The notes under the pieces were generated by a model. That model searched no databases. It had not been told where the DNA came from and saw only the letters and a list, made by a program, of their open reading frames with translations. DNA of 64,000 bases from Teratosphaeria epicoccoides (Eukaryota > Ascomycota > Dothideomycetes > Mycosphaerellales > Teratosphaeriaceae), in NCBI GenBank assembly GCA_021401465.1, contig JADDMT010000144.1:1-64000 (forward strand), read 5' to 3'. Within the stretch, counting starts at the first letter, position 1; every line of letters begins with the position of its first letter. This document shows, in pieces, positions 20,665 to 32,660 of the stretch. Position numbers and translations under genes: made by a program.

Positions 20665-22078
20665 TAGTTAGCGTACACTACTCTTTCATGACTTTGACCT
20701 TCTTAGTGTCTATCTTGATTCTGTCCTAGGCTACTACGTAGCCGAGGAATTAGACTTCTTGCTTATGAAACTCGCTCTTCTAAGGCTTGACCTTTAGCTT
20801 GTAATCCTAGAGTTTCTGAAGTACCTTGCGCACGTAAGTCCTGTATTCTTCGATCATTTGTAAGTAGACAAGGATATTATCTAAGTATATAACTACAAAG
20901 ACGTTAAGGTACTCTTATAGCACATTGTTAATAAATGCCTGCTATGTAGCTAGGGCGTTCGTCAACCTAAATAGCATGACTATATACTCGTAGTGTCTAA
21001 ACCTATTTTAGAATGTAGTCTTCTATTCTTTGCCTTCCTTGATTCGAATTCAGTTATACGCTCCTAGTATGTTAAACTTGACCTATACTACTCCTTGTAG
21101 GCAATCCTGCAATTTAGAAAGCAAAGGAAGTAGATAACTATTCTTTATTGTGATGTCGTTTAATCTATAATAGTTAACGTAAAGTCGCTAGTTATCTTCC
21201 CCCTTAGGGACAAACAGGATCGGCTACCCTGCTAGTAACTGTAACTCGCGAATGAAGCCTTTCTAGAGGTCGTCTTTAAGGTATTTCCAGAGAATCTCTA
21301 GTTTGGCCGCTAATAATAGGCGAACTAGTTACTTCGTTAGTGTTCTGCCTAGAAGTAAGGGTATCCTGTAGTCCTACTCCTAGTGTTCTAGCAGAGCCTC
21401 TTAGTCGGGATCTTCCTTGAAAAGAGTAGCAAACTCTTTATACTCATTAGGAACTATAAACTCGACTTTGACTTCAGACTGTGTTGCTTTAACCTATAGG
21501 ACGCGCATTTCCTGTTCTAGATCCTCGATAGTAGTGACTATCTTGTTTAAAGTCATAGCGCATATTTTGATCTTGCCTAGTACATCATGTACTATAGGTA
21601 GAGGTATCAATTTTAAGAGTTCTAGGAACTAGATCCTCTCGTTCTTCTAGTTAAGGTAGGGGTTAGCGTTCCTTAGCCATAGTAACCCTAGCACTACATT
21701 CGAGCTAGGCGACCCTATGATGTCAAATTAGATTATCTCTTAGTAGCGTACTATCCGTAGAGGTACTGTCTTAGTCTCTTCGTCTACTATTCCTTAGTTG
21801 TATGTAACCGGCTTTCTGTTAATTACTTGTAGCGAGAAAGCATTCGTCTTCGCCTGTAGCTATATCCTAGCTATCCTAGCAAAGTTAGGCGTCATGAAGA
21901 TTCTAGTACATCCTGAATCTATTAAAGCCTAGGCTAGTATCTCGTTTATGTGCACCTATACTCTAAGGTTGTCTGCGTATCTGACGCTAACTACGGCACA
22001 TTGTTAGAGCCCTGTTTACTCTGTTCGTAGGTCTAATTCTAGCGGACCTAGTCGTTTCCTAAATTGCTGTCTACGTAG
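20665..22078 (-). pseudogene. pol: RE1-b Pol fragment: protease and RT
   Basis: Minus-strand reading gives the -1 start segment, the protease DSG region near 21905-21925, and RT up to the thumb, cut at about 20665. The RT active site reads YLDN (20876-20887), with Asp changed to Asn as CpG to CpA would give. The 4-bp region deleted in RE1-a (around 11316) is intact here. Stops are TAG/TAA. A plus-strand open frame at 21417-21632 is only its mirror. Confidence 0.8.
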
Positions 22079-23698
22079 ACAAATTCAGGGATCATGTAGT
22101 CTTAGCTCATTCTTCTTTAAGCATTAGTACTAATCGCGCTAAGAGGTAGTACTTACTCTTAGCCTCGTTGTTTTGCGCGTTTCTTGCGTACTCTATTTTT
22201 AAATGGTTAACCTAGAGTCGTAACGTTCGTAGAACCTAGATACCTTCGTAGGTAAAGTAGCCTCCTTAGGGCGTGAACTCTACTCCGAATGGTACAATTT
22301 CTTAGACAATCTTCTGATGCAAGTAAGGGTAAGCTACAACCGGTAGTCTCCTTAGGTGTTGTTACATGCTGTTAGCTAGTTTGTCATATTAAAGCTAGTT
22401 GACATGTTATACTCTATTAATCTACAGGCAAGCCTAACCCTAATAGTTCTGCATGAGTTAAATGACATTAAGTCTAATGTCATGTAGCGGCATAGCCTAT
22501 CTCTCTATGTTCTCGTCTTCCTCAGAATCAGGAATGACGGCTTTGACGAGCTCATAGTTGTCGTCAGAACCTTCTTCTTCTTCTAGCTCCTGTTGTCTTA
22601 GAACTATTACACTAGAAGGTGTACCCCTTAGCGCATAGATAGACTATGCCTTATTACGGCTAGAGTACTATCTAGAACCGTCTTTGTCACTCATGTGAAT
22701 CCGAGAATCGTCGTCATAGCACATAGTCTAAGTAAGTAAGGCATAGTCTGGTACTCGAGTAGTAGCAGCTGTCTACTTAGGTGCCGATGTTATCGCGTAA
22801 ACCTGTTCTGTCTGTTAGAGTTCATGACGCTTTTCTTGACAGAACATTTGCGAGCAAAGTGTCCTTTCTTTCTACAGTTATAGCACTTAAGGTTATTCTT
22901 GTCAAATGGCTTCTTCGGACTATTCTAGGTAGGAGAGCCCTTCTATAGCTTTCCTTAGGGCCCGCTCTTTAGGCGTCCCTTAGTCGCATCTACCTCTATT
23001 ACTTAGAGACTATACTAATCGCTTTGCTACTTTAGTGCTAATCGTTAGACCTTGTAGTTAGCCTATACTAGCCTGCAATTTCCATGTTGTCGTTCTTACT
23101 GTCATTCCTAGATGCGATTATTGATCCTAATCGCGAGATCGCTTATTTCCTTGAATGTTGCTAGTTAATCCCCCTAGGCAATTTCGTCTTTAACTGTCTC
23201 CTTTAGTCCCTAATAGAACTAAGCGGCTAAAGCGTTACGATTCTAGTTAACTTAAGCAGAGAGGGTCTAAAAATCCGGATAGTACTTGATAGCGGAACCC
23301 TTCTGCTAGGTTCCTAGGAGAGCTCTCTCGGCCTCTTGTTGTTTGTTACTAAGCCTAAAGGCTTCGCGTAATGCCTTAAACAACAACTTGTCAAAGTTAA
23401 GGATCTCCCTAGTTGTCGTCTTCCTAGCTTCGACGCTGCTAACATAGTCTAGATAATCCGATAGATGAGGCTAGATGAACTCGAACGCTAGTCCCTTTAG
23501 GTAAGAGACAATGTATATCATTCGCTTATGATGTGTCGTAAACTGTTCCGTATCTATGTTAAATGCTAACTAGCATTAGAGGATAAACATCTTAACTTGA
23601 GATTGTTGTCCTATAAACTCTGTAGGGCTTCCTATCTTGAAGCTATTGTTGCCATGTCTGTTTCTAGTAGTCGAACCTGTAACAGATGCTAAAGCCAT
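21990..23698 (-). pseudogene. gag: RE1-b Gag
   Basis: ATG is at 23696-23698 on the minus strand. It has the same capsid-like core and CX2CX4HX4C knuckle (about 22840-22890) as RE1-a. It is broken by TAG/TAA. The 3' end overlaps pol in a different frame. Confidence 0.75.
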
Positions 23699-23880
23699 CT
23701 TACTAAGGTAAATGGATTTAAGCTACTAAGTAATTTGAGGTATAGTAGCGACTTGTTCTTATAGTGTTAGTTGACTGTTGTCGCTAGATGTTAAACTAAC
23801 AGCTAAAGAACTACTTGACATAGGCATATGTCAAGTGCTTGACGAGTCCCCTGATACTTCCTTAGAAGTAGTGCTTAAAA

Positions 23881-24307
23881 TGTCATAAGGGTAGATGCTA
23901 ATAGCAGGAAGGGGATTAGGTGTTAGACTTAAAGAGTAGTGAAGAATATCAATAATAGCAATTAACCTTGTAACTAACTGTCCCCCTATGTAGTAGGTAG
24001 GAAAAAGAGATTAAGCACGAAGCTCCTAACTGCCTAGCCTGAAGCCTATCCCTTTATACTAGAGAGGTATAACAGCTCTGTTAGATCTGTCGCTAGACCT
24101 GTTAGACCCGTGTCTGTAGATCTATAGACTAACCCTACAGATCTAGGTGTCTATCCTTACGTGACAGATCCTTTCTCCTATGCAAGTCTGCGGATCTGTA
24201 GACTAACCCTATAGATCTAGGTGTCTGTCCTCACGTGACAGATCCTTTCTTCTATGTATGTGTTATGACTTAGGCCATAGTGCTTGTAGCTTATGACACT
24301 TATGACA
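23881..24307 (-). repeat. RE1-b 5' LTR
   Basis: It runs from TGTCATAAGG to a doubled CTTATGACA end (either 24298 or 24307). It has two hairpin/E-box units and a shorter tail than RE1-a. It lies in RE2 pol: the right flank CCTTATT... matches RE2-c at 62812 onward. Confidence 0.85.
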
Positions 24308-27300
24308 CCTTATTCATTAACTCCGGTTCTTACTCTTGCGACTACTAAATAAGTCTCGACACTTCTTCTAAGGGTTCTTTAGACATCGCATGCTTACTAC
24401 ATGTAAGCTAGTTAACTACCGCACAGATTAAGCTACACATAGTTACTACAACTGCTAGATAGGAGGGTTTATTACTAGCAGAGGCTATAAGGCCCTATTA
24501 GGCCTGTAGTCAACCTATAAGAGGAGCTAACAACAGGTCGCTACCCTAAACTACAAGCTTCGTCTATAGCGTAAGGAGGAGCTATTAGTTACCCTACTCC
24601 CTAGTGTTATAGTACAGTCGTCCTAAAGGACTATTAGCTAGGTTCGTCTTCCTAGAACGATGCTAGATAACGAAGTCAAAGCTAGCAAGGAAAGTCGCCT
24701 ACCTTGCTTGCTAACTACTTAGCTACTTTACGCCTATGAAGCCGCAAAGGTTGTTATAGTTAGTAAGCACCTTAATAGGGTACGCTACGCCTTCAAGGTA
24801 GTGTTAGTACTCCTTAAAGCCGTCGACAATAGCTAAAAGCTCTTAGTTGTAGGTCTCGTAATTAAGCTTAGCGCCTTGCATCTTCTGTAACTAGAAGGTA
24901 ATTAGGTACTATTACATACTACCTTTGTGCGACTAGAGCTACGATGTAATTGTAGCTATTACAAATTTTGAAGTATTAGTCTCTATTCAGATCTTCGTAG
25001 TAGGGTCAAAGTGCTAAAGTCTAGGCGTAGTTTAAAAAGCTGCTTTAAGTTTAGAGAATGCCTTACTCTAAGCCTCCTCCTAAGGCACTATTCCTAGCTT
25101 TCTACCTTAAATTGCGCCCTTTGCGAGGGCTATGAGGGGAGATACAACCTTCGAATAGGACTATATGAATCTGTAGTAGAAGTTAGTAAATCCTAGAAAC
25201 ACCTATACTTCTTAGAGGGTAGTTAGCTGTAGCTACTCTGCGATTACGGACACCCTTTAGTCATCTATAATGACTCCTTCCGTTAAGACGATATATCTAA
25301 GAACTTAATCCTGTCCGTAAAAAATAAGCACTTCTTTAGGTTTGCATACAAAGCGAACTTACGGAGTCGTTTAAGTGCTATCTTTAGATGCTAAATATGC
25401 TCCTCCTTTAAGTTAGAGTAGACTAGTATATTGTCTAAATATACTACGTAGCAGGTGTTAACAAGGCCGGCTAGGGCCCGATTAATACACACCTAGAAAG
25501 TCGCTAGTACGTTAGTTAATCTAAATGGCATCACTATATACTCGAAGTATCTATACCGCGTTTAGAACGTAGTCTTCTACTTGTCGCTCTTTCGGATAGG
25601 TATCTAGTAGTAGGCATCCTTTAAGTCGATAGACAAGAAGATAGCAGCGCGACTAAGGCGGTCAAGCGTCTCGCTAATAAGTAGTAGGGGGTAGCAGTTC
25701 TTCTAAGTTACTACGTTAAGGCCCCTATAATTAACGTATAGGCAGAGCGTGTTATCCTTCTTTAGGACGAACATTACTAATGCTCTAGCCTTACTGTTAC
25801 TTCATTAGATCTACGCGTTCTTTTGCGCCTTGTAGAGATAGTCTTGAAGTGTTTTAAGCTAGGATTCTGACATAGGATACAGAGGTCGATGCGGAGGATT
25901 ATAACCCTCCTTAAGGTTAATCGCATGCTCCGCGTCTAGGGCCTAGGCATAGGCCGTAGCCTCTACATCGAAAATATCGGCGTATTCCTCTAACTTAGGC
26001 AGAAGGGTAACGTCTTCCTTAACGTTCTATATGCGGACTACATACACACATTAGACCTTCTTTATGTCCTTGTAGAAGCTATGTGTGTCATGCATCCTTA
26101 CTACAGGAACTTCGCCTATAGAGCTATAGAACTAGTCGTTAGTAGCTCTATTAACAACAACTCCCTACTTGTGGCGCTAAGGGCAACCTAGTAGGAGCTC
26201 CTTATTAGGAACGTCTTTAGCGTAGAAGACTTCGTTAGTCTTGCGCTCTTCTCCTAAAGAGTCTGCAAGTTAGAGGCGCACATTATACGGGCCTTAAGCT
26301 ACTACACCTTTGCCCTAAAAGGACTTCATAGTAGGTAGTAGGGCTCCTAGAATTAGCTTCAAACTAAGCCGTATAATTACCCGCTAGGGTATCACGTTAA
26401 CTTCCGTAAGGTTGTCTAACATGTAGTCTACTAGCTTAAGCAAGCTATTAACTTAGACTATACTAGATATGCGATAGGTAGGCTATAAGTCTATACTATT
26501 AGTAACAGACAGCTTAGACACCCGTAGTAGCTATTTAGTTGCCTTAGCCTTGTCCTTCTTTCGCTTCCCCTCTAGGGAGGTTTTAGACACCTTGTCTACC
26601 TTCTTCCTATCACTCCGTTTAGGATAGCAAGCTGCCTAGTAGTCCTTCGCTCTACAGATGTAGTAGCTACTTAGAGGCTTCTTGCTACTATCCTTAGGCT
26701 TAGAAGGTTTTATCCTCTAGAATAGACTACTACGTTAGACTTGACTCTTAGGGCACTTATAATAGCGGCCCTTTAGTAGGTCTTTAGGGCTTAAACGCTT
26801 ATCATCCTTGCTACTCAATCGTCTATTTTACTTCAAGGTAATCTCTATACATGTCGCAAGGGACATAAGGTCTTGCCAAGTTGTCGGAAGTTTATAAAAA
26901 GTCATGATTATGTTCTGAAGATTGTTGTCAAGCTTGACAAGTAAGTGCCTTACGCGTTATGTCTTAGTATAGCGTAGCATCTGTCCCTTAAGCATAGCGA
27001 GATAGGTAGCAAAGCTAGAGGGAGTTTGCCCCTTCTCCTGCTTAGCCTTCTTATACTTAACAGACATAGTAAGGGCATAGTTCCCTAGATCCTTGACCTA
27101 GTTAACACAGAACTAGCAAAAGTCTGCCTATGTATATGTTCTATTATAGACCTACATAAGGTCATACTGCTTATGCTAATTGTTATGAGGTTCCTTATCC
27201 TCTTTAAGCTACATTATACTAAAGGTAACCTATTTGCCCTCTATAGCATATCTGCATAGGTTAAGCACAAAAACTACCTTACATGCCTATAAGAAAGTTC

Positions 27301-27829
27301 GAGCCTCCTTTAAGGTGTCTCCCTTAAATAGCTTTAGGTTACGTGCGTTATAACTGCCTCCTAGTTAGCCTGTCATGGCCCCGAATTTAGGCACTATATC
27401 TGCAGGTATATATAGAGGATCTACGCCTGCTAGTACATTGTCTTTATAGTTCCCTAGTATGAAATCTTGCTAGATTTCTTTATCTACTAGTTTATTAGTA
27501 CTACTTATAGTAACATCTTCGTCGTCCTTGCTGTTACTACTACTAGAAGGGGTGTAGCTTTAGCTCTAGTTTGCAAGGTAGTTTGCAACCTAGTCGACAA
27601 TTATGGCTATAAGGGCTAGATTAATAGTCAGGGTTAGCTACAGTCCCTATGTAGGGGATAAATTGCCTTGTCTAGTATGTAATTAGCATCTAGTAGAACT
27701 GTCGTTTAATGTAGTGTTGCTTATAGGGGGTACTCCTACAGGCTAGTTACTTAGGCTAGCTTTGCTATCATAGGCACTTAGGATAGTACTCGCTACGCGT
27801 TAGTTACAAGTTTGTAGTACTCTAGACAT
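24308..27829 (-). pseudogene. gag-pol: RE2-b gag-pol, 3' truncated
   Basis: This is the only RE2 copy here with its gag. ATG at 27827-27829 (minus) opens one continuous gag-pol frame. Gag comes first, with a C-terminal knuckle near 26640-26680 in which Cys and His codons have become Tyr. Then come protease, RT and RNase H, and the frame is cut at 24308 between RNase H and integrase by RE1-b. The RT active site reads YLDN (25430-25441). Stops are TAG/TAA. Because gag and pol are in the same frame, RE2 differs from RE1, RE3 and RE4, where pol is in the -1 frame. Confidence 0.85.
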
Positions 27830-28049
27830 ATTGTAGTATTCTCTACTAGACTATAAAGTAGGGGGGAGAAAGCAGAACTAATATAGATATATATGCTATA
27901 TAATATAAAAGTATCTTGTAGTATAACAGAGTAATCTAATCTTTTAGTAGGTATAAGATAGCACTACTTTCTGCTTATTATAGAGGTAGCGCTAGAGGTG
28001 CTTATAACCCCTAGCGCCTCTTAATTAGGGAAAGCATGTCTGAGCCTAA
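27830..28049 (-). repeat. RE2-b leader and 168-bp direct-repeat copy 1
   Basis: 27830-27880 is the pyrimidine-rich leader before gag. 27881-28049 matches 33679-33846 in the same orientation. It may be the end of the RE2 5' LTR, but it shows no similarity to the putative RE2 3' LTR at 5550, so its identity is open. Confidence 0.55.
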
Positions 28050-28720
28050 CTACATAGGGGTACTATAGGGTCAGGTAGCCCCTATAGAGGTACTATAGGG
28101 TTAGTAGTGTAGTAGTATCCTATGTTAGGCATTAATCCTACTTAGATAACATACAAGCTAACGTATGTATAAAGGACCCCCTTACTACATATAGTAGGGT
28201 CATTACATGCTAAGGGCAGGTATTAGAACCTATGCAGCTCTAATAGCCCCCTAGTATTAATTATATTAAATAGTCTAGATTTAGAGATTAATGTTATGTT
28301 TACTTAGCATAGAATTCTCCTGTAAATTTAGTTTTTTATAAAAGACTCTAGAATAGGATATATACTAGCAAATTATAGTATTACATATTCTCTATATATA
28401 GTGTAGGAGAGTTAGCATTATTCCTAACAGATGTCTCTATAACAAGGTACTTTCTAGAAAAGCCTGTCTTACTTGTTACTAACCTTCTATAGAATTAAAT
28501 TATTTACTACAAAGCATAATAAAGTACTCTTAAATGTAATAGCTCTAAGGGTAGAATGTGTTTAAAGACTATGCAAAGCAGCCTTATAAGCTATTAACAA
28601 CTATTCTATAAGGTATTATCTTTAGCTAGAGTAAACTCCTTTATATTACTATTTAATGCTTTAGTACTCTTGTAATAAAGATGATGACCTAGACACTCTT
28701 AGCTCTCTTAAATCAATTGA
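28050..28720. other. AT-rich spacer without genes
   Basis: It contains a short repeat (GGGGTACTATAGGGT / GAGGTACTATAGGGTTAG near 28056-28105) and AT-rich decayed sequence. RIP-like composition fades out toward 28720. No convincing coding frame. Confidence 0.5.
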
Positions 28721-28954
28721 AAACAACATGCTCTGTAGAGTATCTAGCTATTCTATTTGCATCTACTTTGCATGCGTAGTTCACCTAGATGATCGCGTGT
28801 TAGGTAGCAATTTCTCACGGCTAATCCAGACCTGATACTCATCCACTTTGACGAGTATGACTCTTTTGATGCCCGGAATGGGGAGAACATTCTGGAAGGC
28901 TTGAAGGAGGTCGCGAATGGAGCGGCCGTGACCATAATAATGGTCGAGGAATTT

Positions 28955-29401
28955 TCATCTTGAGTTGCTTCGTTCAGAATTGGCCTGGCATCTTTCGTCA
29001 CTCCAGGAAGACTCAGGACTACTGGCTGTTGCGAAGCCAGCCAGGCGATTGATTTTTGCTTCCCTGAAACGCTTTTTCATCGATCTCCAGAAGGGCATAT
29101 GCATTTCTCCCTCCCAAGAATCATGTTTAGACGTCTCATGACTTGTGCTTGAAGTAGCTTCGGATTTGGGAGCTTCGATTGCGTCCGATAGCTCAATGAC
29201 TTCATCGAGAGTTTCATGTATCTGTAAAATTTCTGAAGACTCAAAAATGTTACCGGCTGCCTGAGATGGGTCGCGTGATGTTGGTCTCCAGATCCTGGCT
29301 GCAAAAGCCTTGAACGATCGCGAGGACTTCGGCGTCGACTCGATGGTCTCGGAGAGGGTACGCAGAGACTCAAAAGTCTTGATTCGTCTTAAATCCAGCA
29401 T
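28955..29401 (-). CDS. Possible gene or gene remnant in the island, unrecognised
   Basis: ATG at 29399-29401 opens a 148-codon frame without stops in sequence that shows no RIP. The product is Ser/Glu-rich and polar, with an acidic middle and no motif I recognise. A second open frame, shifted by one base, continues at 28753-28999; it starts without ATG and ends in a charged segment. The real gene may therefore contain an intron or a frameshift near 29000. It is not retrotransposon-like. Function unknown. Confidence 0.3.
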   Translation of the reverse strand: MLDLRRIKTFESLRTLSETIESTPKSSRSFKAFAARIWRPTSRDPSQAAGNIFESSEILQIHETLDEVIELSDAIEAPKSEATSSTSHETSKHDSWEGEMHMPFWRSMKKRFREAKINRLAGFATASSPESSWSDERCQANSERSNSR

Positions 29402-29505
29402 GATTCGCAAATGATATGAAAGAGATTAGACCAGATAATCAAAGACGGGAGCGGATGCAATGAGATCTTATGTCCATCCCCCGACTTCTTGACTCCATGC
29501 CACGC

Positions 29506-29891
29506 CTAACATGACTCTGCTCTGAGAAACGCAAACACGTCCGCCATGCGAAGCCCCCTGGTGCCCACAATGTATTGGATCATGTCTGAGTGCAGACTTA
29601 GTATGTCACTCTCCGTAATGCGCAGTCTCGCTTCAAGATCCGGCGACTGCTCAGGGCGGAACTCCAGATTCAAACAGGTTTCCAAGCCGATAAATCGTAG
29701 CCATATACGGTCCTCTTCTTGGAACGATGGTTGCAGAATGCGAATGGGTTGATTCTGTCCAGTTCTTTTTCCCAGCATTCCTCGCGCAACAAGATTAGTA
29801 GGAAACCTGGCCGTTCTCGGTCATACGGTGGAAAGCCGGCCATGCGGTCGTCCAGGCCGAGAAGCTCGTCCATGCCTAGAAGGCTGTACAT
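29506..29891 (-). CDS. Possible gene remnant in the island, two overlapping frames
   Basis: Two minus-strand frames overlap. One runs 29891 to 29670 (begins MYSLLGMDELLGLDD) and one 29778 to 29506 (ends near DVFAFLRAESC). Each reads like protein, and a one-base shift or a short intron around 29690-29770 would join them into about 120 residues. No domain recognised. A plus-strand frame over the same bases seems less protein-like. Confidence 0.3.
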
Positions 29892-30348
29892 GCCGAGAAT
29901 CGGGCCTAATTACTCAGGGGTACAGTAGTCTAGACGGAGGACAAATAAACAACCGGCCGAGCCTCGAACGGAGCAGTTGTCTAATATTTATTAAGACAAC
30001 TACGCACGTACCCTTACATGTATACTTCCTAAGTCTAAGCCCTATTGTAATTCCGATTAGCTAAATAGCTGCCATTGTCATCATGGTCAGGGTAGTAGAT
30101 AAGATACTAGGGTGCCGTTCTTTTAACGTCATAGAAGCGATACCGAGCTAGGACTTAAGCAAGTCAAGACTACTATGGCGTCCGCTCGGACCGTTCCGAG
30201 TAGCCTCGTGGCATGCCGGAACTTCATTCTCGCATCGGTATCTCCTCCAGAAGCTTTCCGTCCTCCAACTTCAGATGTGTATACCCGCAGCTCCTCCCTT
30301 GATCGCCATCAAAGTCCCGTCCCGCACGCAGCGCCCTCTTGAAATACC
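29892..30348. other. Intergenic, no feature resolved
   Basis: 29930-30180 has TpA-rich, RIP-like patches between normal-looking sequence. 30240-30340 is pyrimidine-rich (CTCCTCC, CTCCCTTG) just upstream of the candidate gene at 30349 and may be its promoter. Confidence 0.3.
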
Positions 30349-30991
30349 ATGGCCGAGGGCCGGGTAATAGCAGTGGATGATGGCATCGCGACTAACAAGG
30401 TGAATCTAGAACAGTTTGCTACACAGAAAGTGAGATGCACCAGATGCACCCTGGTAATGTCGCTGGACCAGGCCTTTGGACGAGGCGCCGAACAATTTAC
30501 AGTACGGAAAGACTCTTACAATGGACGATTCTGAAACATCCGGGCACGACTTCCAATTCTTGGATCCGACGATTGGGGCCATACTCGTACGCATGAACGG
30601 AGGGGCTGGTGCTATAAGTGGTGGACCATACGAGAATATTGTGACTGGGCCTCACGATGGGCCTCAAATGGGCCCAAGTATGTGCTTGTCTTGATCAAGC
30701 CAGCCGAAAATTGCACGCCCTTAGGAAAACCTTCAATTTGCTATTTCAGACGGGGTACTTGATGTTTTTGCAGCCAAGCAGCCATCATTGCGGTTGACAG
30801 CCCTTTTCAACAATGCAGCCATCGTTGCGGTTGGAACTTCAAGTCTCCCAATTGGTCCGACACCCCGCTCGAGACTGAATGTGATCGTCGGCTTTGGTAC
30901 CGCTCCCCACGGACAGACAGCCGAGACTGGATGGTCTCTACATCCAGCTTTATCAAGAAAGTTGAGCAAATCAGAGCCCATAATACTGTAA
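30349..30991 (+). CDS. Candidate small gene with two introns, unknown function
   Basis: My model has three exons: 30349-30453, 30503-30677 and 30750-30991. ATG is in good context (A at -3, G at +4). Intron 1 (49 bp) is GTAATG...TTTACAG; intron 2 (72 bp) is GTATGT...CTATTTCAG with a pyrimidine-rich 3' end. The spliced length is 522 nt, divisible by three, giving 173 residues and ending TAA. Exon 1 has a C-T-R-C motif; exon 3 ends with a Ser/Lys-rich tail. No family recognised. A competing minus-strand frame (30733-31077) spans exon 3, so the strand is not settled. Confidence 0.33.
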
Positions 30992-31010
30992 TAGTAACTC
31001 GAGTGCTCCG

Positions 31011-31240
31011 GCTTCGGTGTCGTTGGTCCCTGTGCCAGCTTTGACGCCGTCGTTAAGGTCTGCGCTGGAATGTCCATCGTTTTCGAGATCTCTGGCTCAG
31101 ATTTTGGGGGGGCACCTCTGCATATGCTTCCGCTTCGGTGCCGTTGGATCGTGTACCAGCTCTAACGTCATCGCCAAGGACTGGGCTGGAATGTCCATCA
31201 AATTCGAGATCTTGAAGATACGTCAGACCAGGCGACCAAG
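31011..31240. repeat. Diverged tandem duplication, 121-bp period
   Basis: The segment GCTTCGGTGTCGTTGG... at 31011 recurs at 31132 with clear similarity over about 85 bp, including a GCTGGAATGTCCATC core in both. A weaker relative (GGCTTTGGTACCG) lies at 30891. The same bases keep similar peptides on the minus strand (DGHSS, AGT, TEA) and on the plus strand (AGMSI, FEI), so a repeat-containing coding region is possible. Confidence 0.5.
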
Positions 31241-31290
31241 TTGGCTCGGATGTCCGACTACTCACTTGAACTTTGAGCAACCTGGCTGGT

Positions 31291-31653
31291 TCAGTTTCCG
31301 ATCAGCTCGGTGACAGAGTATCGGTCGCAAAGTTGCCTTGAGTGCACAACCAACGCTTGAGGCGCCTCTTGACGGTTCCACCACCCGCGTTTCCGGCACG
31401 TGTAATCTTGAGGTCGCTTTGTGTCGCTCAATCCCGTAATACAGACGCTCAAGCAGCATAAGGTGAACACCTCAGGACCTATAGCAAACATCTCTCTCAG
31501 GATAGTCTGAACGCGCTCGCGTTTGTGAAATCGTCGCTTTGGCTTTTTGCTGAATTTTCTCGAGAACAGATCAACGCATAGGTGAAACGCGCGATCTTTG
31601 CGCTCGGATAGCACATAAACGCTCTTTTCGAAATCAGCGACTTCGTGCTCCAA
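31291..31653 (-). CDS. Possible gene in the island, unrecognised
   Basis: ATG at 31651-31653 opens 120 codons. The first 60 residues are charged and Arg/Lys-rich (KKPKRRFHKRER) with Cys residues after. The pyrimidine tract (minus strand) at 31776-31885 lies about 120 bp upstream, where fungal promoters often have CT-rich stretches. Later frames at 31262-31459 and 31053-31280 may be further exons. No domain recognised. Confidence 0.3.
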   Translation of the reverse strand: MEHEVADFEKSVYVLSERKDRAFHLCVDLFSRKFSKKPKRRFHKRERVQTILREMFAIGPEVFTLCCLSVCITGLSDTKRPQDYTCRKRGWWNRQEAPQALVVHSRQLCDRYSVTELIGN

Positions 31654-31775
31654 GCTCTCAACGATGGATCAATTGCACTTCATTATTACGCCGGACTGGA
31701 GGCGGAAACGAGGCGCAACGGGTAGAACCGGGTGTGTGGAGCAATGGCAGGTGGGAGCGAGCAAGCAGGGATGGA

Positions 31776-31885
31776 CGAGAAAGGTGAAGAGATAAGAGAA
31801 GAAGACGAGAAGAAGGAGGGGAAAAGGAGAGAAGAAAGCGGGAAGACAGTGGAGAATAAATGAGAAGTAGGTGAGAAAAAGGCGA
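31776..31885. repeat. Purine-rich (GA) low-complexity tract
   Basis: About 110 bp are almost entirely A and G on the plus strand (GAGAAG-type words), hence C/T on the minus strand. Open frames across it on the minus strand are Ser/Leu/Phe runs produced by the tract and are not genes. It may act as a CT-rich promoter element for a minus-strand gene. Confidence 0.6.
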
Positions 31886-32258
31886 GACGAGTGGACACTG
31901 TGCACGCGCTATGACTGACCAACATCGCCCCCTGCCCTGATGGAGCGACACCCACCAATGATTCTACTGGCACACCCCGATCGGGCTGGAGTCAAAAAAT
32001 ACCAGCAAGCAGGGCCAAGCTCTGAGAGGCTGCAGAATGAAAGCCATCGCCGCCAATGAACAGCAACGACTAGCGTCTGGCGTGGGAAGCGCACGCGGCA
32101 GGGCTTGACACCACTCTTCGACCAGGAGGAAGTGATATACGATCGATGAGGTATCCACGAACCCGTGAGAAACGGGAGTGAAGCAAGGACAAGCAAAAGC
32201 AAATGAGGAGACGCGGCTGCCCGTGCCACCCGTTTGCCACTTCCTCAGCTGATCAGTC

Positions 32259-32660
32259 TCAAGGCGAACGGCACGTAAATCGGACACTGCCTCGAAGCTG
32301 ACATAGAGCGCCGTTCGATCGGTCCTTCCACGGTGGACTGCCCATCTTTCTAACCAATTTTTTTCCTCGGCTCGGTTCTTTCAATACTGTTGCACGCGTC
32401 AAACCGCTCAATTCTGCGCCAGAGCAGCCTAACAACGATTTCAAGAAGCTCGACATGCTTTCCGACATGGACGGGCTACACGGTTGCATTGTACACCAGG
32501 AGTGTACAACGTCGAGAAAGCCCTGTAGACCCTGACGACAATGCCTCTGATATAAAGACTCAGGGCCTATGCCGAGGTAACCCGAGCGAGTGTGGGAGAA
32601 TTCAAATGCGTCAGATGCGTCTTGCATAATTACGCGATCGTCATATTCTGCCACCTGCAT
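32259..32660 (-). CDS. Possible 133-residue ORF, unrecognised
   Basis: ATG at 32658-32660 opens 133 codons in sequence that shows no RIP. The product has a Tyr/Asp-containing start, a Ser/Met-rich middle and a basic end. No signal peptide or known motif. It is the longest open frame of the island's right half, but codon use gives no clear support. Confidence 0.22.
   Translation of the reverse strand: MQVAEYDDRVIMQDASDAFEFSHTRSGYLGIGPESLYQRHCRQGLQGFLDVVHSWCTMQPCSPSMSESMSSFLKSLLGCSGAELSGLTRATVLKEPSRGKKLVRKMGSPPWKDRSNGALCQLRGSVRFTCRSP

Larger units (their letters stand above)
20659..24307 (-). mobile_element. RE1-b, 3' truncated
   Basis: Minus-strand RE1 with its 5' LTR at the right (23881-24307), gag, protease and the N-terminal part of RT. 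It ends abruptly at the foldback repeat, so RNase H, integrase, chromodomain and the antisense ORF are missing. The right end cuts RE2-b pol. Confidence 0.82.

Noticed and set aside
31658..31973. Three overlapping minus-strand frames rich in Ser, Leu and Phe
   Set aside because: Produced by the C/T-only tract at 31776-31885; no real protein signature.
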